64,000 bases of DNA, from positions 1,808,783 to 1,872,782 of the forward strand of contig VYZB01000122.1 of the NCBI GenBank assembly GCA_013397455.1. The letters run 5' to 3'. How positions within the stretch are numbered: position 1 is the stretch's first letter; the number at the start of each line of letters is the position of its first letter. The DNA is from Crotophaga sulcirostris (taxonomy: Eukaryota > Chordata > Aves > Cuculiformes > Crotophagidae). A program made the position numbers and the translations under genes. Under the pieces are notes generated by a model. The model did no database searches. It was not told the origin of the DNA and saw only the letters and a list, made by a program, of their open reading frames with translations. Positions 9,051 to 31,302 of this stretch are shown piece after piece.

Positions 9051-12000
9051 AGCAACAGTTGTCCAGGAAGTGTGAATTCAAATCCCAGTGTCTTGGTGCC
9101 TGCAGCATGCTGCATACCCTGGCTGGGAGCATGGATCCCATGACTTTTTTTAGGTAGCGTGGTCCATGTTTCTGGATCCCCTTGTGCACTTCACTAGGGA
9201 TTTTGCTTCCTCATCGCACATTCTGCATGACTCCTGAATAGTCACACTCAGCAGTAGCCTGGGGACTGTGATGGAGACCACAGCCTGCAGGGTTTGGAAA
9301 AGGCATGGGCCAGCACTTTGGTACAGCAGGGGCAGGGTGATGAGTTGAGCCTGGATCTGTTAACTGGAGAGACACTTTGGTCATAACAGCCCTTTCAGTT
9401 CGGAAGTGTGGTAGGAAAAAGTGGAAGTGGAATTTGTTTGCTAGATCAGAGCAGAGATGGGAAAGTGAGGGCAGATATGAAAGTGATTGCCCCAGGTCAG
9501 GATAATGGTCAAACAGTGCCCATAGGTGAGTCATCTTAGAATTAAAATGTTGATTGTTGAAGAGAGCACTTAGGCAAATTATTTGGGCTAACCACAGGCT
9601 GGCAATACCTCCAACATATAGACCATGTTGTGATGCTGGCTGGTCTCAGGACATAAAAGGGAGGGTAGGACCAGGCTGGATAGTGGAGTTAATGCCGTCT
9701 CCACCTTCTACAGGAAGACTAAGGAAAGTCACTCTATTAGATCAGCTGACCCAGTGACCAAAGGCAGGACAGAGGATCAGTCTTCATGACCTCTTCAGTT
9801 AGGCTTCTGGTGTCATTTCTAGAGGCTTGTACTGTATAATCTTCCTTCTGCCTTGTTGACTCTGACACTGTGTTACCTACTTCTCCTCCACTTAAACCCT
9901 GTTAAGTATTGTTGCTAGACTGTGCCTGAAGTTTCTGAGGTGGGTTGGTAAAGGACTAATCTTCCATATTTGCCAGAGTTCCCTTGTAACCTTGTCTCCT
10001 GAACAAGATGCCATGCTGACTCTCCTGTGTGACCTTTCCCACTCTGTGGAGATGTGAAGTCTTGAGACTGTAGAGGGAATGAGCACCAGTCCCAAAAGTG
10101 AGCCGGGGAAAGTATCTCAGGCCGGGGAATGTGATAGGGCAGATGCAAGACTGCATAGTGTCCGTGCTTGCCTCCTCCTACATTGCCTGTTCTTGAGTTT
10201 TGACTTTCACTTCAAAGGCAATGTAGGCCAGAGCTTTCATAAAAAAGCACAAAATGATCCTGTTCTGAACAAGAAATAATAGCTGGGGGATAGAGCTGGT
10301 GGGAATATGTCACCTTTCATTCTTACTTACATAGGGGCAGGTTGGCAATAACTGCAATCCAGTTGATGTTTTCTAGAGCTGCCTGTAGCTAAGAAGCCTT
10401 GAGAAGTCATGAAGCCCCTTTACTGTGCAAGGGTCCAAGAGCTGCAGGACTGGAGCTGGCTGGTTCAGAAGTCACTTGGTCCTTCACTGGGAAACACGCA
10501 AGGGCTCATGGAGTCTCAGCCATAAACCTTTTTTTCCCCAACATCCTGCATCGCTGAGTGGAGGTGCATGAACCAGAGGGACATGCCTTGGTCACAGAGA
10601 TCAAAGGAACTGCCTCAGTGTTTTCCACGTCCCGTAGCTTGGGTTGCACAGTACCTTGCTATCCATACTATAATTTTAGGTCTCCTTATGCTGCGTTGAG
10701 GTGTCTCTGTCAGGTTGTCTGTGTCAGTATTAGGCACAGGAAGAAGACTGACCACTACTAGATCTCATGATTCTCCAATATCCTATACTTCTCTACTTAT
10801 GACCCTTGCAAGGTCTGACATGCAGCCATGCCAACCAATAGTCTGGGATAGCCCAAATACAGGCCTGCTTGTTGCTGTGGTTGTGTTTATTGTTTTTTCC
10901 CCTGGGCTTACAGGCAGCTGGACATGATTATAAGCCCTGTGCCTTGGCCCAGCTTTATAAAGGGGGATTTGGCCTGGCCAAGAGTGGTGACAGAAGATGG
11001 TCACAGCTCTAGCTATACAGAGCTGGCTTCCAGCTGAGCAGTCCTGTTACGCTTAGAAGCTGCTGAGATGTCTGCAAACAACCTCTTGAAAAGGCAGCTC
11101 TGAGTCCCCTGTCCTTGTCCTCAGCGCTGCTCTGTACCTGCCCTGGCCATTTATCTTCCCTTCCACTGGCTGAGTAGAAGATGAAAGCAGAGCAGATTCA
11201 GCAATGTGTGGACCCTGGTTGACATCTGCTGAATCTGCTCTCTCCAAAGCCAGGTAGGGAAAAAACAACAGCTTTCACATCCCCTTGTTCCGTCATTAAC
11301 AGTTGTTGCAGCTGATGTTCTGTCTTGAGAAACTACTTCATCTTCTTTTTCAGGACAGTAAATTTTGCAGAGATTGCCAAATGCAGAGTTAGCTCATAAT
11401 TAGCTTTGCCAGGGGCACGCTGGACGGCCTTATTTCCTGGCACTTCCTTCTGCAGAGCCTCTCTGCTTTAGCTTCCACACCTCTATTGGATAACTTCCGG
11501 CTGCTCAGCCCTCTTGGTAGGAACCAAAATACATTTAATTACTTGTTACCTTTATGATATGCTAAGCCTTGTCACCTACAGGTCAGTTCCATGAGGCTCA
11601 TATGTGTGGATGTCCCCAACCCCTGAAACTGAGCAAGGTGAGCAGAGGGTAAAACTCCAAACCTTTGGAATGGTCAATACAGATTGCGTGCAGGAATCCC
11701 ACTCTACACCAGATTCATGTGATGGATCTGACCACGGACAGACACAAGACTATCCCAGCCCAGGGCTCACGGCATTATGGCACACAGCAACACATGTACC
11801 ACAGAGGCATGACAGTCACAGCTGTGCAATGCTAAAGGGGTTGCGTTAGCTGGGGGGTGAGAGCTGCCTCATGTGTATGGAGCCTAGGGAACATTGATGT
11901 GCTCCTGCTGCTGCGGACTAATGTCCCTCACACTGAAGAAAGGCACTTGCCAGGGACTTCTTTCCTCCTTCAGCTCCTGAAGGGCTTTCAGGGATCTTCC

Positions 12001-15000
12001 TTGTGCAGTATTGTTTCTTTTCTCTCCCTTTCTTGCTCTTTGCCCCATCTTTCTCAGTTCTTCAGTCATGTTTCTGTGTCACTTGCCCACACACTACTTC
12101 AGAGTCATCTTGCTGCAAAAGCCCTGGAAGACTTTATGCTCTCAGGAAGCAATACAGGGTACTCAGTATGCAACTCAGTCACTCCTTTCACCTTGCTGGG
12201 AGAGATGCTACTTTCTTTCACTCATGACTCATTTACATCAGTTCATGTCCTTGCATCACTGATTTCAGGAGCTGTAGCAAGAACAGACATGCACTTATGT
12301 TCTCAGGTTCCCCTCCCTCATCCTCATACTGCTCATTGTACTTCAGAGAGGACTGTAGCACCTTTATCCCACCAGGACTGTTTATAACTCAGCTTGAAAC
12401 ATAAGAAAACACTTGCACAATGTGCACCTGCTGGTTTGTTACTGCTGGTAGCAGAGTAGGAGTGGACTTCAGTAGGAAGGTTGGGTGGTTTCTATTCCCA
12501 GTACTGGAGGAGGTTAGGGCGGATGGAAGCTGGACCTCCTAGTGACTCTTTGCATGTCTTTGAAGGTAGCCATTGCTCATCTATGTTTGAGTTTACTGTT
12601 GCTGGGCTACCCTAGGAACTGCTGAACTAGTCGGCCTCTTCTGGACTGCTCCATAATGGAAATCTGGGGATTAAGTGGAAGCCACAATAGGCAGCAATTC
12701 TGCCCTGCCCCTGAGCCGCCTGCCACCCTCCCACTGGTTCCTGTCTGCACAAGGGCATGTCAGGAATTGGATAGGGCTGGCAGAGACCTGGCTGTAACAG
12801 GATGCCCCTGTCCTTTTTTCCATCACTGCAGGAGAGAGCTTATGGCACATGTTATGTGAGGGCTGCCAGGTGGCACTGGCCATAGGAATGATGAGACCTC
12901 GAGAGGGGAAGGTAAATGGCTACTCACCATCAAGAATCAGTTTGGTTCAGTGGGTGGAAACCTCTCTGATGAAAATTTGGACACAGAGCAAAGTCCTGCA
13001 CTATAACTCAGGTCATCCAGCAGAATGGAGTTGGGAAGAATATTCAATAACCCTGACTTAAGTTTTCCTGACCCAATAGACCTATCACCGCTCTCCCAGA
13101 TTTAGGCAAAGAATTGGACATAACTCTGAGTTCTCATTTTCCTTTCCACCTTTCCCTTCTTACCATGAGCTCCCACCTCTTGGACTATGGCTTGGGAATG
13201 GATTCTTTGCAACAGAAGCCTTGACTTCCTTCCACCTTGTGTTCAGTTTACAGTTCACTGGACTCCTTGCTCTGCCTACATTGTGTGTGCCAACACCTCA
13301 CTGCCCCCAGAGGTCACAACCAATATTTCTTGTTTTGCTTTCACTACTTTGTGATTTCAGCTGACGTAAAAATAATTTCAATAGGGCTTTCTGTGTTTTA
13401 CCACCTAAGTCCAGGAGCAGAGTGTAATCCTACTTAGAGCTCATCTGCAAGATACCTGGCATTAGTCTCTTCCCACAGAGGGCTGTAATGAGTCTCACAG
13501 CTCTAGAAGACCATTTCTTTAGTCCCTAAGTAGGACTAATGAGCAGTTTGATCAATGCTATCTCAGCCCCGCTTCAGAAGTCTCTGGGATGACCAGATTC
13601 TCCACTCAGGATGTTAATCAGACACTGAAACATTATCAGTTAGTCTAGACACAGCAGGACCTACCTGGGGAGATCTCCAGGGAAGTCCAAAATTCCCATC
13701 TGAGGACTCCTGCAGCAATTAGTCGAATACTTATTTGTGAAGGTGGCTAGGAGTTCAGTCAATACCTTGGTGTCAAGTCAGTCCACTGTCTCAGATGAGT
13801 ACATTGCCTCATCTATGCAGCTGAATAGCTATGGATTTCCTGGACCACCAGGGGGATTAATGGTTTAAGTATGCCAGGTGTGGATACAGACAGAGCCCTG
13901 TGATGAATCTGAGATTCATACTTGCAACTTAAATTCCATATCTCTTTTCACAGATAAATCATTATAGAAAGAATGACACAAATGTTTAAGTTGTTCTCAT
14001 TCAAAGACATTAGCATTTTGCTGTAGCTGTAACAATTTATGCTGGGCTGGTTGTTTAATAGTTCGTGAAGTCTAACAATGATACCTATCTACACAATCCT
14101 ACACAGTAGTTCCACAGAAGCAAAATATTTGGGACATTTCTATTGCTGGAGTTGCATTCTTAATGAAAGAAAGGCACCAAAACCAATACTTCTCCATTTA
14201 GTCAAAACTGTTTTCTCTGAGCAGCTCTGGTACCTTCTTTCTGGGCCACTTAATGACTCATTTCTCTTGTCTTAATTAAAATAGAGTGGTCTATAGCCAT
14301 GCAGTTGGGATCTTATATCAGCAATGTTAAGTGCATACCTCACTGCAATCCATATAAGTTCTAGATTCCTAATGCTGAAGAAAGCAGGGGCAGTAATGCT
14401 TGCATGGACCCAGGACCCTGGTTTTTGGTATGGGTACTCATTTTGCCAAGCTCTGATAGATTTTGTTGTTCTTCATGCACTCTTGATACCATTATCTCCT
14501 TGCTAGTGCAGGATAGCTTTGGCTATTGCAGCAGCATCCATATGTTAGAACCATGCAGGGAAGAGTAGCAGGTCAGGACCATTGATTACTGAGGTTGAAT
14601 TAGGTTGGATTTCACATCCCTGCTTCTAAACTTTCAGCTAGTTCTTAAGGTCTGAGGAAAATGGCATGGGGAAATTGCTGTTTTACTGTAGGTAATCCTA
14701 ATCAGATGATGGTGAAGAAAGAGAAATGGGAAAGTCTTCACTAGAGGTGAGGAACTTTGCTTACCAAGAGTAAGATCAGACCATTTGCAAGACAAATGGT
14801 CCTCACTTTAGGATGGCTGGTGTTGAGCTCATTTTCTGTTTCATTCTTTTATTTCATGATCTTCTGGGATGCTAGCTGAAAATTCTGAGCTGATTTACAA
14901 AGATGTTGCTTTGTAACTTTCCCTCATCAGTCTTGGCTGCATTGTCTTTATTTGTCTTTGTGACCCAAATGTATTTATTTCAGTGATAAATCTGCTCACC

Positions 15001-18000
15001 TCTTCGTTGCCAGATCATTTTGTTGCAATTAGGAACTAAGGACCACTACACCTCAAACTGCAGACAGGGGAAGAGTTTGCGTAGAGACATATTGTTTAGA
15101 ATGAAAGACTTAAACTCACCCTTCAGTATAGTTCATCAGGCAAGTACTCACAGACCAGTCATTTTTGGGCAGTCAGTAAAGATCAGAATTTCTTGCCTGT
15201 GTCCTGGGACTTAAAAGAATCATTTAAGAACAGAAAATCAGCCAATACATGTCTTGAAACAGACTTCACAACCTCACAGATGAGGAGCTGATTGGATTGT
15301 CTTCGCATCCCCACATTTTTGTTCCTTATGTGCTGTTGAGTAGGCTAGTGATTAGAGAAGAGCTGTGTATAGTTCATTAGAAAGGGTTTTACAGCTTTTT
15401 CAAATTCACTTATTCAGGCCTGTAGCTTTGCCATCTATTTTAGTGTGCAGAGAGGAAAAATGTACATTTTCAGTCAGTGAGTAAATTGTACATGAAATAA
15501 AATTCAAAATAAATTCAACATGCCTGGATTAGGGACTGGTAAAATCTGGCAGCACATAAACTGGGATCCATGTGAACAATTTCCTGCACACTCTTTCTGT
15601 ATCCCTGCTCCATGACGGAGCACAGCCTGGACATGCATTGCTTCTTGTCACTTAGGTCTTGTCTTCCATGGAAATCCTGGCACACGGGCCAGAAGACAAC
15701 AGGACCAGGTCTCTGATCTGGACAAATAGGACACCAGAGCTGCTGAATTACCTTCTCTGTATGCTCAACCAGACCTCTGCCATCTCATCTGTGGCACTAC
15801 TTAAACCCTCATAGGAACCAGCCTGTCTTGCTTTAATGATCTAGAACAGAGCCTACAGCTCAGCCTTGGAGATAAGGATTATAATCCCATACTGCATAAC
15901 TGTCAGTGTGCAAAGCTTCTGTTCCCATTCTGCCTCATCTGCAGCACAATTTCTTGAAGCAAAGTGGGATCTGGTTTTTGCAGCACCTTAAAGGGACTGC
16001 TTCACTACAGTGATTCTCATTACCACATCTCAGTACCTTGGATGCTCAAGCTGCCGTGTTGCAGTAGCTGAAGCTTCCAGCGCTGGGAGCACGCCAAGGT
16101 TTCAAACACCCATACCCACTAACGCCTGCCTCAGGAATCCAGATTTGCCTGGGACTTAGTAACATGACCTGTTTTCCACCAGCTCTGAACTGCTCCCTCC
16201 AGAACTGAATTTCATCTCCTCCTATGCTTAGTTTCAGCCAAGAAATGAAATCACTGCTAAACATCTACTGAATTTTGTTGGCCCCATTTGCTTCTGCACA
16301 TCTACTCAAAAGCAATAATACTCAGTGCACAGTTTTGTAAAAGGCACACCTGTGCTTACGTTCTCTGCTCTTCCTAAACAAGTAGGGGCTGGAGGGTACA
16401 TACTTTTGGCATTAGCAAAAGAGAAGAAATTGCTGCAAACTTTCTTTGTCAATGAAGAGAAGACACGGCTGATCTGTCCCTCTCCTGGGGACATGCGTGG
16501 TCCCAGCATGAAGGAGCAAGAGAGAACGCCTGACCCAGATTCTGAGAAGTCAGAAATGGAGCTCCCATGGGATTTGTGGCTGTAGCTTTTCTTAGGGAGT
16601 GAGTCAACACAGCTGAAAAGCGAGGCAGTGCGACAAGTATTAGGAGGATGTGCCATTTCAACCTTGTGCCAAAGTTACTCAGCAGAGGATCTTTCCTAAG
16701 TGGGTTTTCAGTCATTTCAGTCACCCTTGCTTCCTCAGTACTCACCACACATCACTTTCTGTCCCTCTGAGCTTATTCTCTGCCATTAGCACACATATTC
16801 ACTTAACCTTAACTATTAGTCTGCTCCTAAATGAAAGACAGTGCTGGAAACCTGCCTTTTCCAGCCTTTGGTTTTCTTCCAACTAGAAGAGACGTGTTAA
16901 CGAGAAGATCTCATATCTGACTGTCTAGTCAAGGCACTTGCAAAATGCCAGCCAGCACAGTAGCTGGATGTGAAAAACAGGAAACCAGCTAATGTCAGCT
17001 CAGACCAAGACTCAGATTCAAACAGTAGCAGAGAGCAGGGAGAATTGACAACCACTTGGGGCAAGCACATCAACAGATGATTCCAGAGTTCTTGGAGAAG
17101 CGCTGTGTTCACTGGAAAACCCAGCTGAGTGTGAGGACCATCAGCTCCTGCCAGTGGGTTATGGGGACACATACCTGGCAGCAGGCAGCAGGGGAGTCAG
17201 TGGTGTACACGTGGGAGAAAGGTCAGGAGATTGCAGAGGGCTTTTCACTTGCGAGCTGGGTGATGGGAACGGTCAGTGAGTGATGAATATGAGCAGCTGG
17301 CAGAGGAGTTCACCATGAGACAGTCCAGTTAGAGAGTGGGAACTCAGCAATTTTAATGTTGGACAGGTTTTTTTATGATACTCTGAGAACTAGGTGCCAT
17401 AAGGCACATAAATCAAAGCAGCTTCTTGAAACTGAGACAGTCAGAGGCCCTGATGCCCTGAGATTAGAGCAGCTGAGGTGACACTAGATAGTCCCCTGTG
17501 TACAGTGGCTCTGTTCATGCCAGCAGGGAAACCACTCCCTCCTGATCCAGAGTGAAAAGATAAATGACATTTTTGAGGAATCAGCTTAGTTATTTAAGAG
17601 TTTTAGAGAAACAGATGGTTTTCTTCACATGAGGTAAAAAGGCACTGTACTGTATCAGAAATCACAAAAAACTTTAAATTCAAACTAGACTTTTAAATAT
17701 TTGGGTTATATTTATTTTTCTTTAAAACAATTTCAAATTAAAAGTGATTTCAAGAAAATGTTTTCAAGACTGTTCATTTCATATCCAACTAATAAAAAGA
17801 TTTAAAGAGGGAAAGCAACATTGCTTCAGAGGCATCTCTGTAAGTTTTAATGAGGTAATGCTTTTTTGATTACTGTGGTGGTACAATATTGACCCAAAAA
17901 TAAAATGATTCTATTTGTTTTCTGCCAAAAATTATGTTATGGGAAGAATGTACTCTTCTTGTAACTTTGGACTATGTTCCAGGAAAAGAGGTACATTTAA

Positions 18001-19140
18001 AGGCCCCTTTAAACATCTTAGACAGCTGCATAATTTTGACAATTGACTTATGAGAATCAGAAATAATCTGCTAGTTCACTAGTGTTAGCTGTTACTCCTT
18101 ATTTGTTAAATCTGCTAGTTTTATCTATAACACAAAATTTGGAAAGCTTGCCTCAGCATAGCTGTACTTAAATAGTAAGAATGCCTTTACCACAACAGAC
18201 TAAACACCTAATATAATCTAGTATCGTGTGTCTTAAAAAGAAAAAAGATTAGAATTCCTCAAAGACACTTTCCAGCTTTCAGCTGACTTTGATTTAAGAG
18301 CAGCCTGCACATAGACGGAAACTTACAATGTAGTGGTCCTTCATAGTTTTTTTCCCCAAGGATCTGAAAACAAAATACACACTGGAGTTTAGGGAAGGAA
18401 ATATATAGTCCTTGGTGGCACAGCCTGTTGGTGCTGAAAGAAACCTCCCTTGATTTTGATGGAGGCAGAGCAGTGGTGAAGCTCCAGCCAAGTGGAATTG
18501 AAATCTCTGAGATATGATGAGAGTACAGATGAACAACCAAGACCAGCATCTTAGTTCATTCGTAGCATTTTGAAGTCCCTTGTTGCTGCTCTCTTTTTGG
18601 TCACTGCATTGGAATACTTTGAAGATGAAGCTGATGCAGTCCTGCTCTTTTCCTGTTGGCAGGAAACACTGTATCCCATTATGGGCCATACTGCAAACAG
18701 GAGAATCTTTAGAATCCACACTGAGCATTTATAATCCAGTGTTACTCAGCTGCTTGACTTTTCTAAGAGAGAGGGCTTATGGTAGTACCCCATCTCACAG
18801 AACAGATGCCTTCAGCAATCCTTGATAACATTACCCACATGGACATCTCTTTTCCTAATTCTAATATTTTATACTTCTTTCCCTAACTAAAGTCTCAAGA
18901 GTCTGCCATAAGCAAGTGATCAGATTGTGCTGATTTCCTTGAGATTTCCTAGCTTTCCTCTGGTTACTCTGCATTTGCTTGCACAGCCCTTCTTCCTCAT
19001 ACACTGCAAGAGAGCTGTCTTCTCACTGCCCATCCTGAAGACTAGAGCCTTCAATAGCCTTCTAAGGTGCTCCTTCTGGATAACTTCTGGCCACTGTCCT
19101 CCTCCACAGCTCCTTGACATCACCGTACCCAAGCTCAAAA
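9051..19140. other. gene-poor intergenic DNA
   Basis: No exon, RNA gene or clear mobile element is recognised. Short open frames occur on both strands, but none resembles a known protein or pairs with convincing splice sites. A TATA-like cttTATAAAgg lies at about 10953 with nothing supportable after it. Confidence 0.45.
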
Positions 19141-19149
19141 AGCAGCAGG

Positions 19150-19340
19150 TCCAGCCACCGTGACCAGGGTCAGTGAAGAGTCAAGATCACCAGGCAAGTG
19201 CAACTTGACAAGGCAAGGCTAAAAACAAACCAGGAAGTCAAACCAGCATCAGTACCAACAAGGCACAAGCATAACCCAAACATAGCTCAGACAAGGAGAA
19301 AGGAAATGGGCCTGAGCATAAATGCAGCTCTGAAGCAAAA
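19150..19340 (+). repeat. possible old repeat shared with 1400-1600
   Basis: Both places have, in the same order, a 'caaggatatcaggcaag / caagatcaccaggcaag' block, an 'aagtca..ccagcatcagta' block, 'aggca' with 'ccaaca' words, and 'gcctga(a/g)cataaat'. Similarity is by eye and patchy. The family is unknown. Confidence 0.35.
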
Positions 19341-19344
19341 GTGA

Positions 19345-22300
19345 GAGGGCTTCTCTCAGCTCTTTCTCATCCTCAGCATTTTCCCTAGCAGTCTGATTCA
19401 AGGTGACACAGACACACCGTGCCAGAGCTGGCCTTGGGCATAAGCAGCCAAACCCCTGGAGTTTTGCTTTGGAGCAGACTAAAGGCCTTCACAGCAATGC
19501 CCCATGTTCAGTGAGCAGCCAGGCACGAGTGAGCTGGCAGAGACCTGTTTCTCTCAGTGCCCGTGCTGCTGCTGTTCAGTGCTATGAGGAGCCTCACCAT
19601 GACACAATTGCTGGTCCCAAATAGCTCAGGGAGGAACTGCACGGGGACGCAGACTCTAGCGCAGGTACACCAGGCAGATATTGCAGGGTCCGCGTCTTAC
19701 TGAGAACTTACTAAAGCTTTACCCCTAGTCATTTGAGTTTAGCAAACTCTCTTTCTTGTATCACAGAGATGAGTTGTTTACAAAGCAAACACTGACAGTC
19801 CGTTTAATTGGCTCTTTAACACTGTGAGAAATGTTCCCTGGCAAAGAGTTCCTGGGAAACCCTCCAAGATGTGAAATGGAGAGGTACTTCCATGCAGGGA
19901 GGACAAACAAGGCAAGCTTCCCAAACCCAAACCTCACAGCTGAATCACCCCTCCTTGAATGATGGTAGGAGTCTGGGGGGTTTAATAACAATCCCTATGG
20001 AGAATATAATAGTAATTTTTAACAGTGTGTGGGATGATCATGCCATTCTGCCACAGAGGAGAGCAGCTCCCAGAGTCCCCTATTTTCTGTACAGCCTCAG
20101 CATAAAGACTTACAGCCTGGGCAGGCTCTGGAGCCAATCAGCTTAGTTTAGGAAGGTCTGGGTCTAGGTATCCTAATATCCAGGTGTACTGATATTAAGG
20201 AGGGAGTTAACAGATCTGCATGCTAGCAACACTGCTGGACTTGCTTCACTGAAGACCCTATCTATGGTTGCCTGTAAGCTTGTCAGATTGTTCAGTCAAG
20301 AACTGTTCCTGTAATGAAGCATCTTTCCCCAAGAGGAACACAGTCAGAAATGACCAAATAAAAGGTTTTTTTCTCCTAAGCAAAGGAAAAATATGTTTGT
20401 ATTAAAAAGCGTCATTTTGTAGAGAAACAAGAATGTTGTTTCACAGCTCTGCTTATCCCCAGTCCTGAAAAAAATCCCCACCCACCTGGTTTCTCTAAAT
20501 CACTGTAGGGCACCTGAAGTCAGATGCGCAGCCCTAGGTGCACAACATCCTGCTGCAGGCTGGGTGGGACTGGGAGAGACAGAAAGGAATCTGCATGTGC
20601 TCCTGCCAGCCTTGCCTTGTGTGCCTGCAAAGATGAGCACAGTGTCAGTGTGAAGGTGCAAGAGACTGGAGATGAGAAGGAGCCTAGGACTGGGAACACA
20701 TTAGGAGAGACTAAGAAAGGAGGCTAGGAAAAGCCTCCTGGTAACAAGGGAACTAGAGGAAAGAGGAAGAATCAAGGAAAGTGTCCTAGGAAAAAGTGAA
20801 AACTGGGATTTAAGAGGGCAAATGGGGTCAGTCGTGAAACTAACTCAAGTAACTGAGCCCTTGAGGGGAATTTAGAAAGATTTAGGTCTTGCTGCTGACG
20901 TGTGCCTTATCAGCGATGCTGGGAAAGACCTGCTGGGCTGCTTTAGCTAGCTTTTAAAAAACCTGGATGTGGTCTCTCCTAGGGCAGTGCTACGTAGATG
21001 TTGCCCTCCAGTGGTGAACCTCGGATCTTCCCTAGAGTAAGCGATTAGTACGGGGAGGGACCGCGGGGCCTATGGTCCTCAGCCCCAAATACGCGACACG
21101 GCAAGGCTTTTATTTCCTGATGGTTACAAACACAGCAGGATTAATTTGAACATGACTGTTTCTCACAACCTTATCATTATCCAGATACGTTTGCTTTGTT
21201 TTATTTGACCAGGGGTAAGTCACTACGCAAAATCACAATACTGGTATTCCCACTGTTCTTTCAAAGTACAGATCCAATTACTCCTACTGTGGAAGTGTAC
21301 CAGTTTGAACTGCTCTGGTTTTATTAATTCTGTTTAATACTTTCAGTTGCATGGTGCATGCTGTGATGAAAGTAGTTTGTCCTCCAATTGCCTCTGTGAA
21401 ACAATTACTGACAATGCTAATGCTATACATTTGTTATGTTGAAGATCAGAAAAGTACAAGCCTCTTCCTTCCCTTACGATGTTATCAAAGTTCCATCACC
21501 AAGACTCAGAATTTCCATAGTAAGATATGGTTGAACGTTAAAGAATATTTATGCACAGAATACAAATGCTTTGTTTCCATAAGTCAGATCAGCAAAACAT
21601 TTCAGTATTTTTAAAATCAATTGTCCAGTGTTCCTAGAGGCTTCTCAATCAGGCAGTAGTTCACAGTCAAAAACTCCTCTTGGAAGAAAAAAAAAAAAAT
21701 CCCAAGCCAACACACCACCAAATTCTGACTAGGTCTCAGCTTCCACATCCTTAGAAAACACCAGCACACCATGCAGATCTGTCCATTGTTACTGACTGTA
21801 AGCTCTAAGTTGCAGTGAATCAACCCCAACCTCCATCCCCCGAGCACAATCACAGCTTTTCCAGAACATCTGCAATGGTGCCTGCAGGACCTTTCCTCCT
21901 CTGCCTCATCTCCTGGTGAGGACATGCAAAAGCTGAGCAGTAGCAGTGATGTGCAGCAGTGCCCATTGCTTCCTGACAATCTCATGTTTTAAAGGAGTCA
22001 CAATTTCAACCACGCTAAAAGAAAACCTAACTGAAAAGTTGAGAGAAGGAGCTTTGAAACAATTTGGTAACAGGATTCACTGATGGGGATAGGACAGGTG
22101 TACTGCCTGTGGCTGGGATGGTGTTCACGTTCTGCACGGTATCTGCTACCCTGATGTACTTGAGATTTTGAGCTATTGCTGAACAGCGCTTGCACAGCAC
22201 CAAGGCTGTCTCTGCTTCTCACTCTGTCCCCACCCCCCAGCAAGAAGGCTAGGGGCTACACAAGAAGTTAGGAGTGGGCACAACCATGCAGATGATCTGA

Positions 22301-22479
22301 ACTAACCAAAGTAATAACAGCATGCTCATCAGTTACAGGCTGAGGGAAAGGAGCAGATGGCAAACGTGGAGTTTTGGTGTTTGTCTTCATAGGTAACAGC
22401 TACCCTTGACAAAGTCCTGCTTTCCTGGAGAAACCTATCATAAAAAAGATGCAACAACACTTTGGAAACAAGTCTCAGC
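19345..22479. other. intergenic DNA downstream of CCT5
   Basis: No gene is seen. A small cluster of about eight CpG dinucleotides sits at 21015-21110 in otherwise CpG-poor sequence. An (A)13 run lies near 21687. Confidence 0.45.
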
Positions 22480-22498
22480 CACCAGTGGTAAATTGTCT

Positions 22499-22504
22499 TT
22501 TATT
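22499..22504 (-). terminator. CCT5: polyadenylation signal of CCT5
   Basis: TTTATT on the + strand (AATAAA on the coding strand), about 130 bases after the CCT5 stop codon. This implies a short 3' UTR of about 22480-22632. Confidence 0.75.
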
Positions 22505-22632
22505 TCCAACAATCAGCCATTACAGTATTTGAAACAGAAAGTGTACAAAATAAATAGCTGAAGATGAAGCATCAGAATACTACCGTCTTCGCTACTGCTG
22601 TGGCCCCCTTAATATTTCTTGCTTTTTAACCT

Positions 22633-30769
<8,137 letters not shown>

Positions 30770-30983
30770 GGCTGCAGCTACTCCCGCACAACCCACCGAC
30801 CTGCCGCGCGCGGACCAGCCGGAAGCCGCCGCACCCCGCCCGGGACGCGGCATGCACGTCACCCCGCGCCTGCGCAGCCGGCACCCGCGCGACATATTTC
30901 GCGGGTGGGACTTATGTGGCGCCTCCAGCGGACCTTTCTGGAAGCATCCGGGTCGGTGGGAGGTGCGCGGCGCTCGCAGCTGC

Positions 30984-31007
30984 GGGCGGGGGCGGGGGGG
31001 AGGCGGG
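30984..31007 (+). promoter_or_regulatory. G-quadruplex-type motif / GC boxes
   Basis: Four runs of three or more G separated by one to four bases lie on the + strand inside the shared promoter. This also reads as overlapping Sp1-type GC boxes. Confidence 0.55.
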
Positions 31008-31302
31008 TACTATTAGAATACGGGCGCCAAGCGCGGCAGCAGTGGCTTATATTGGCTGTCGTGAACGCGAGTGATTAGAGGCAGGCACACGGCGTAAAGG
31101 TGCGCGTCGCTTTTCTCCAAAGCGCCTTCGCAAAGGTTTGGATTATGCGTTCCTTCCCCTCTTGCCCCCCTCCCCCATAGCAAAGTGGTATTGCCCTCCC
31201 CTATAAAGAGCGCTGGCTGAAAAAGGTTGCCTGTAGGGTGTAGTGGGAGGGCGTGGGTACCGTGGAGGCAGGCAGGTTGTAGCTGGGGGCGTTGTGTTTT
31301 CA

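Noticed and set aside
10951..11060. TATA-box promoter of another gene
   Set aside because: A cttTATAAAgg motif is present, but the following ATG opens only about 19 codons and no exon or splice site follows.
30914..30970. Coding first exon of ATPSCKMT from the ATG at 30914
   Set aside because: The donors I tried (at 30956 and 30963) run into a stop when joined to the exon at 32673.
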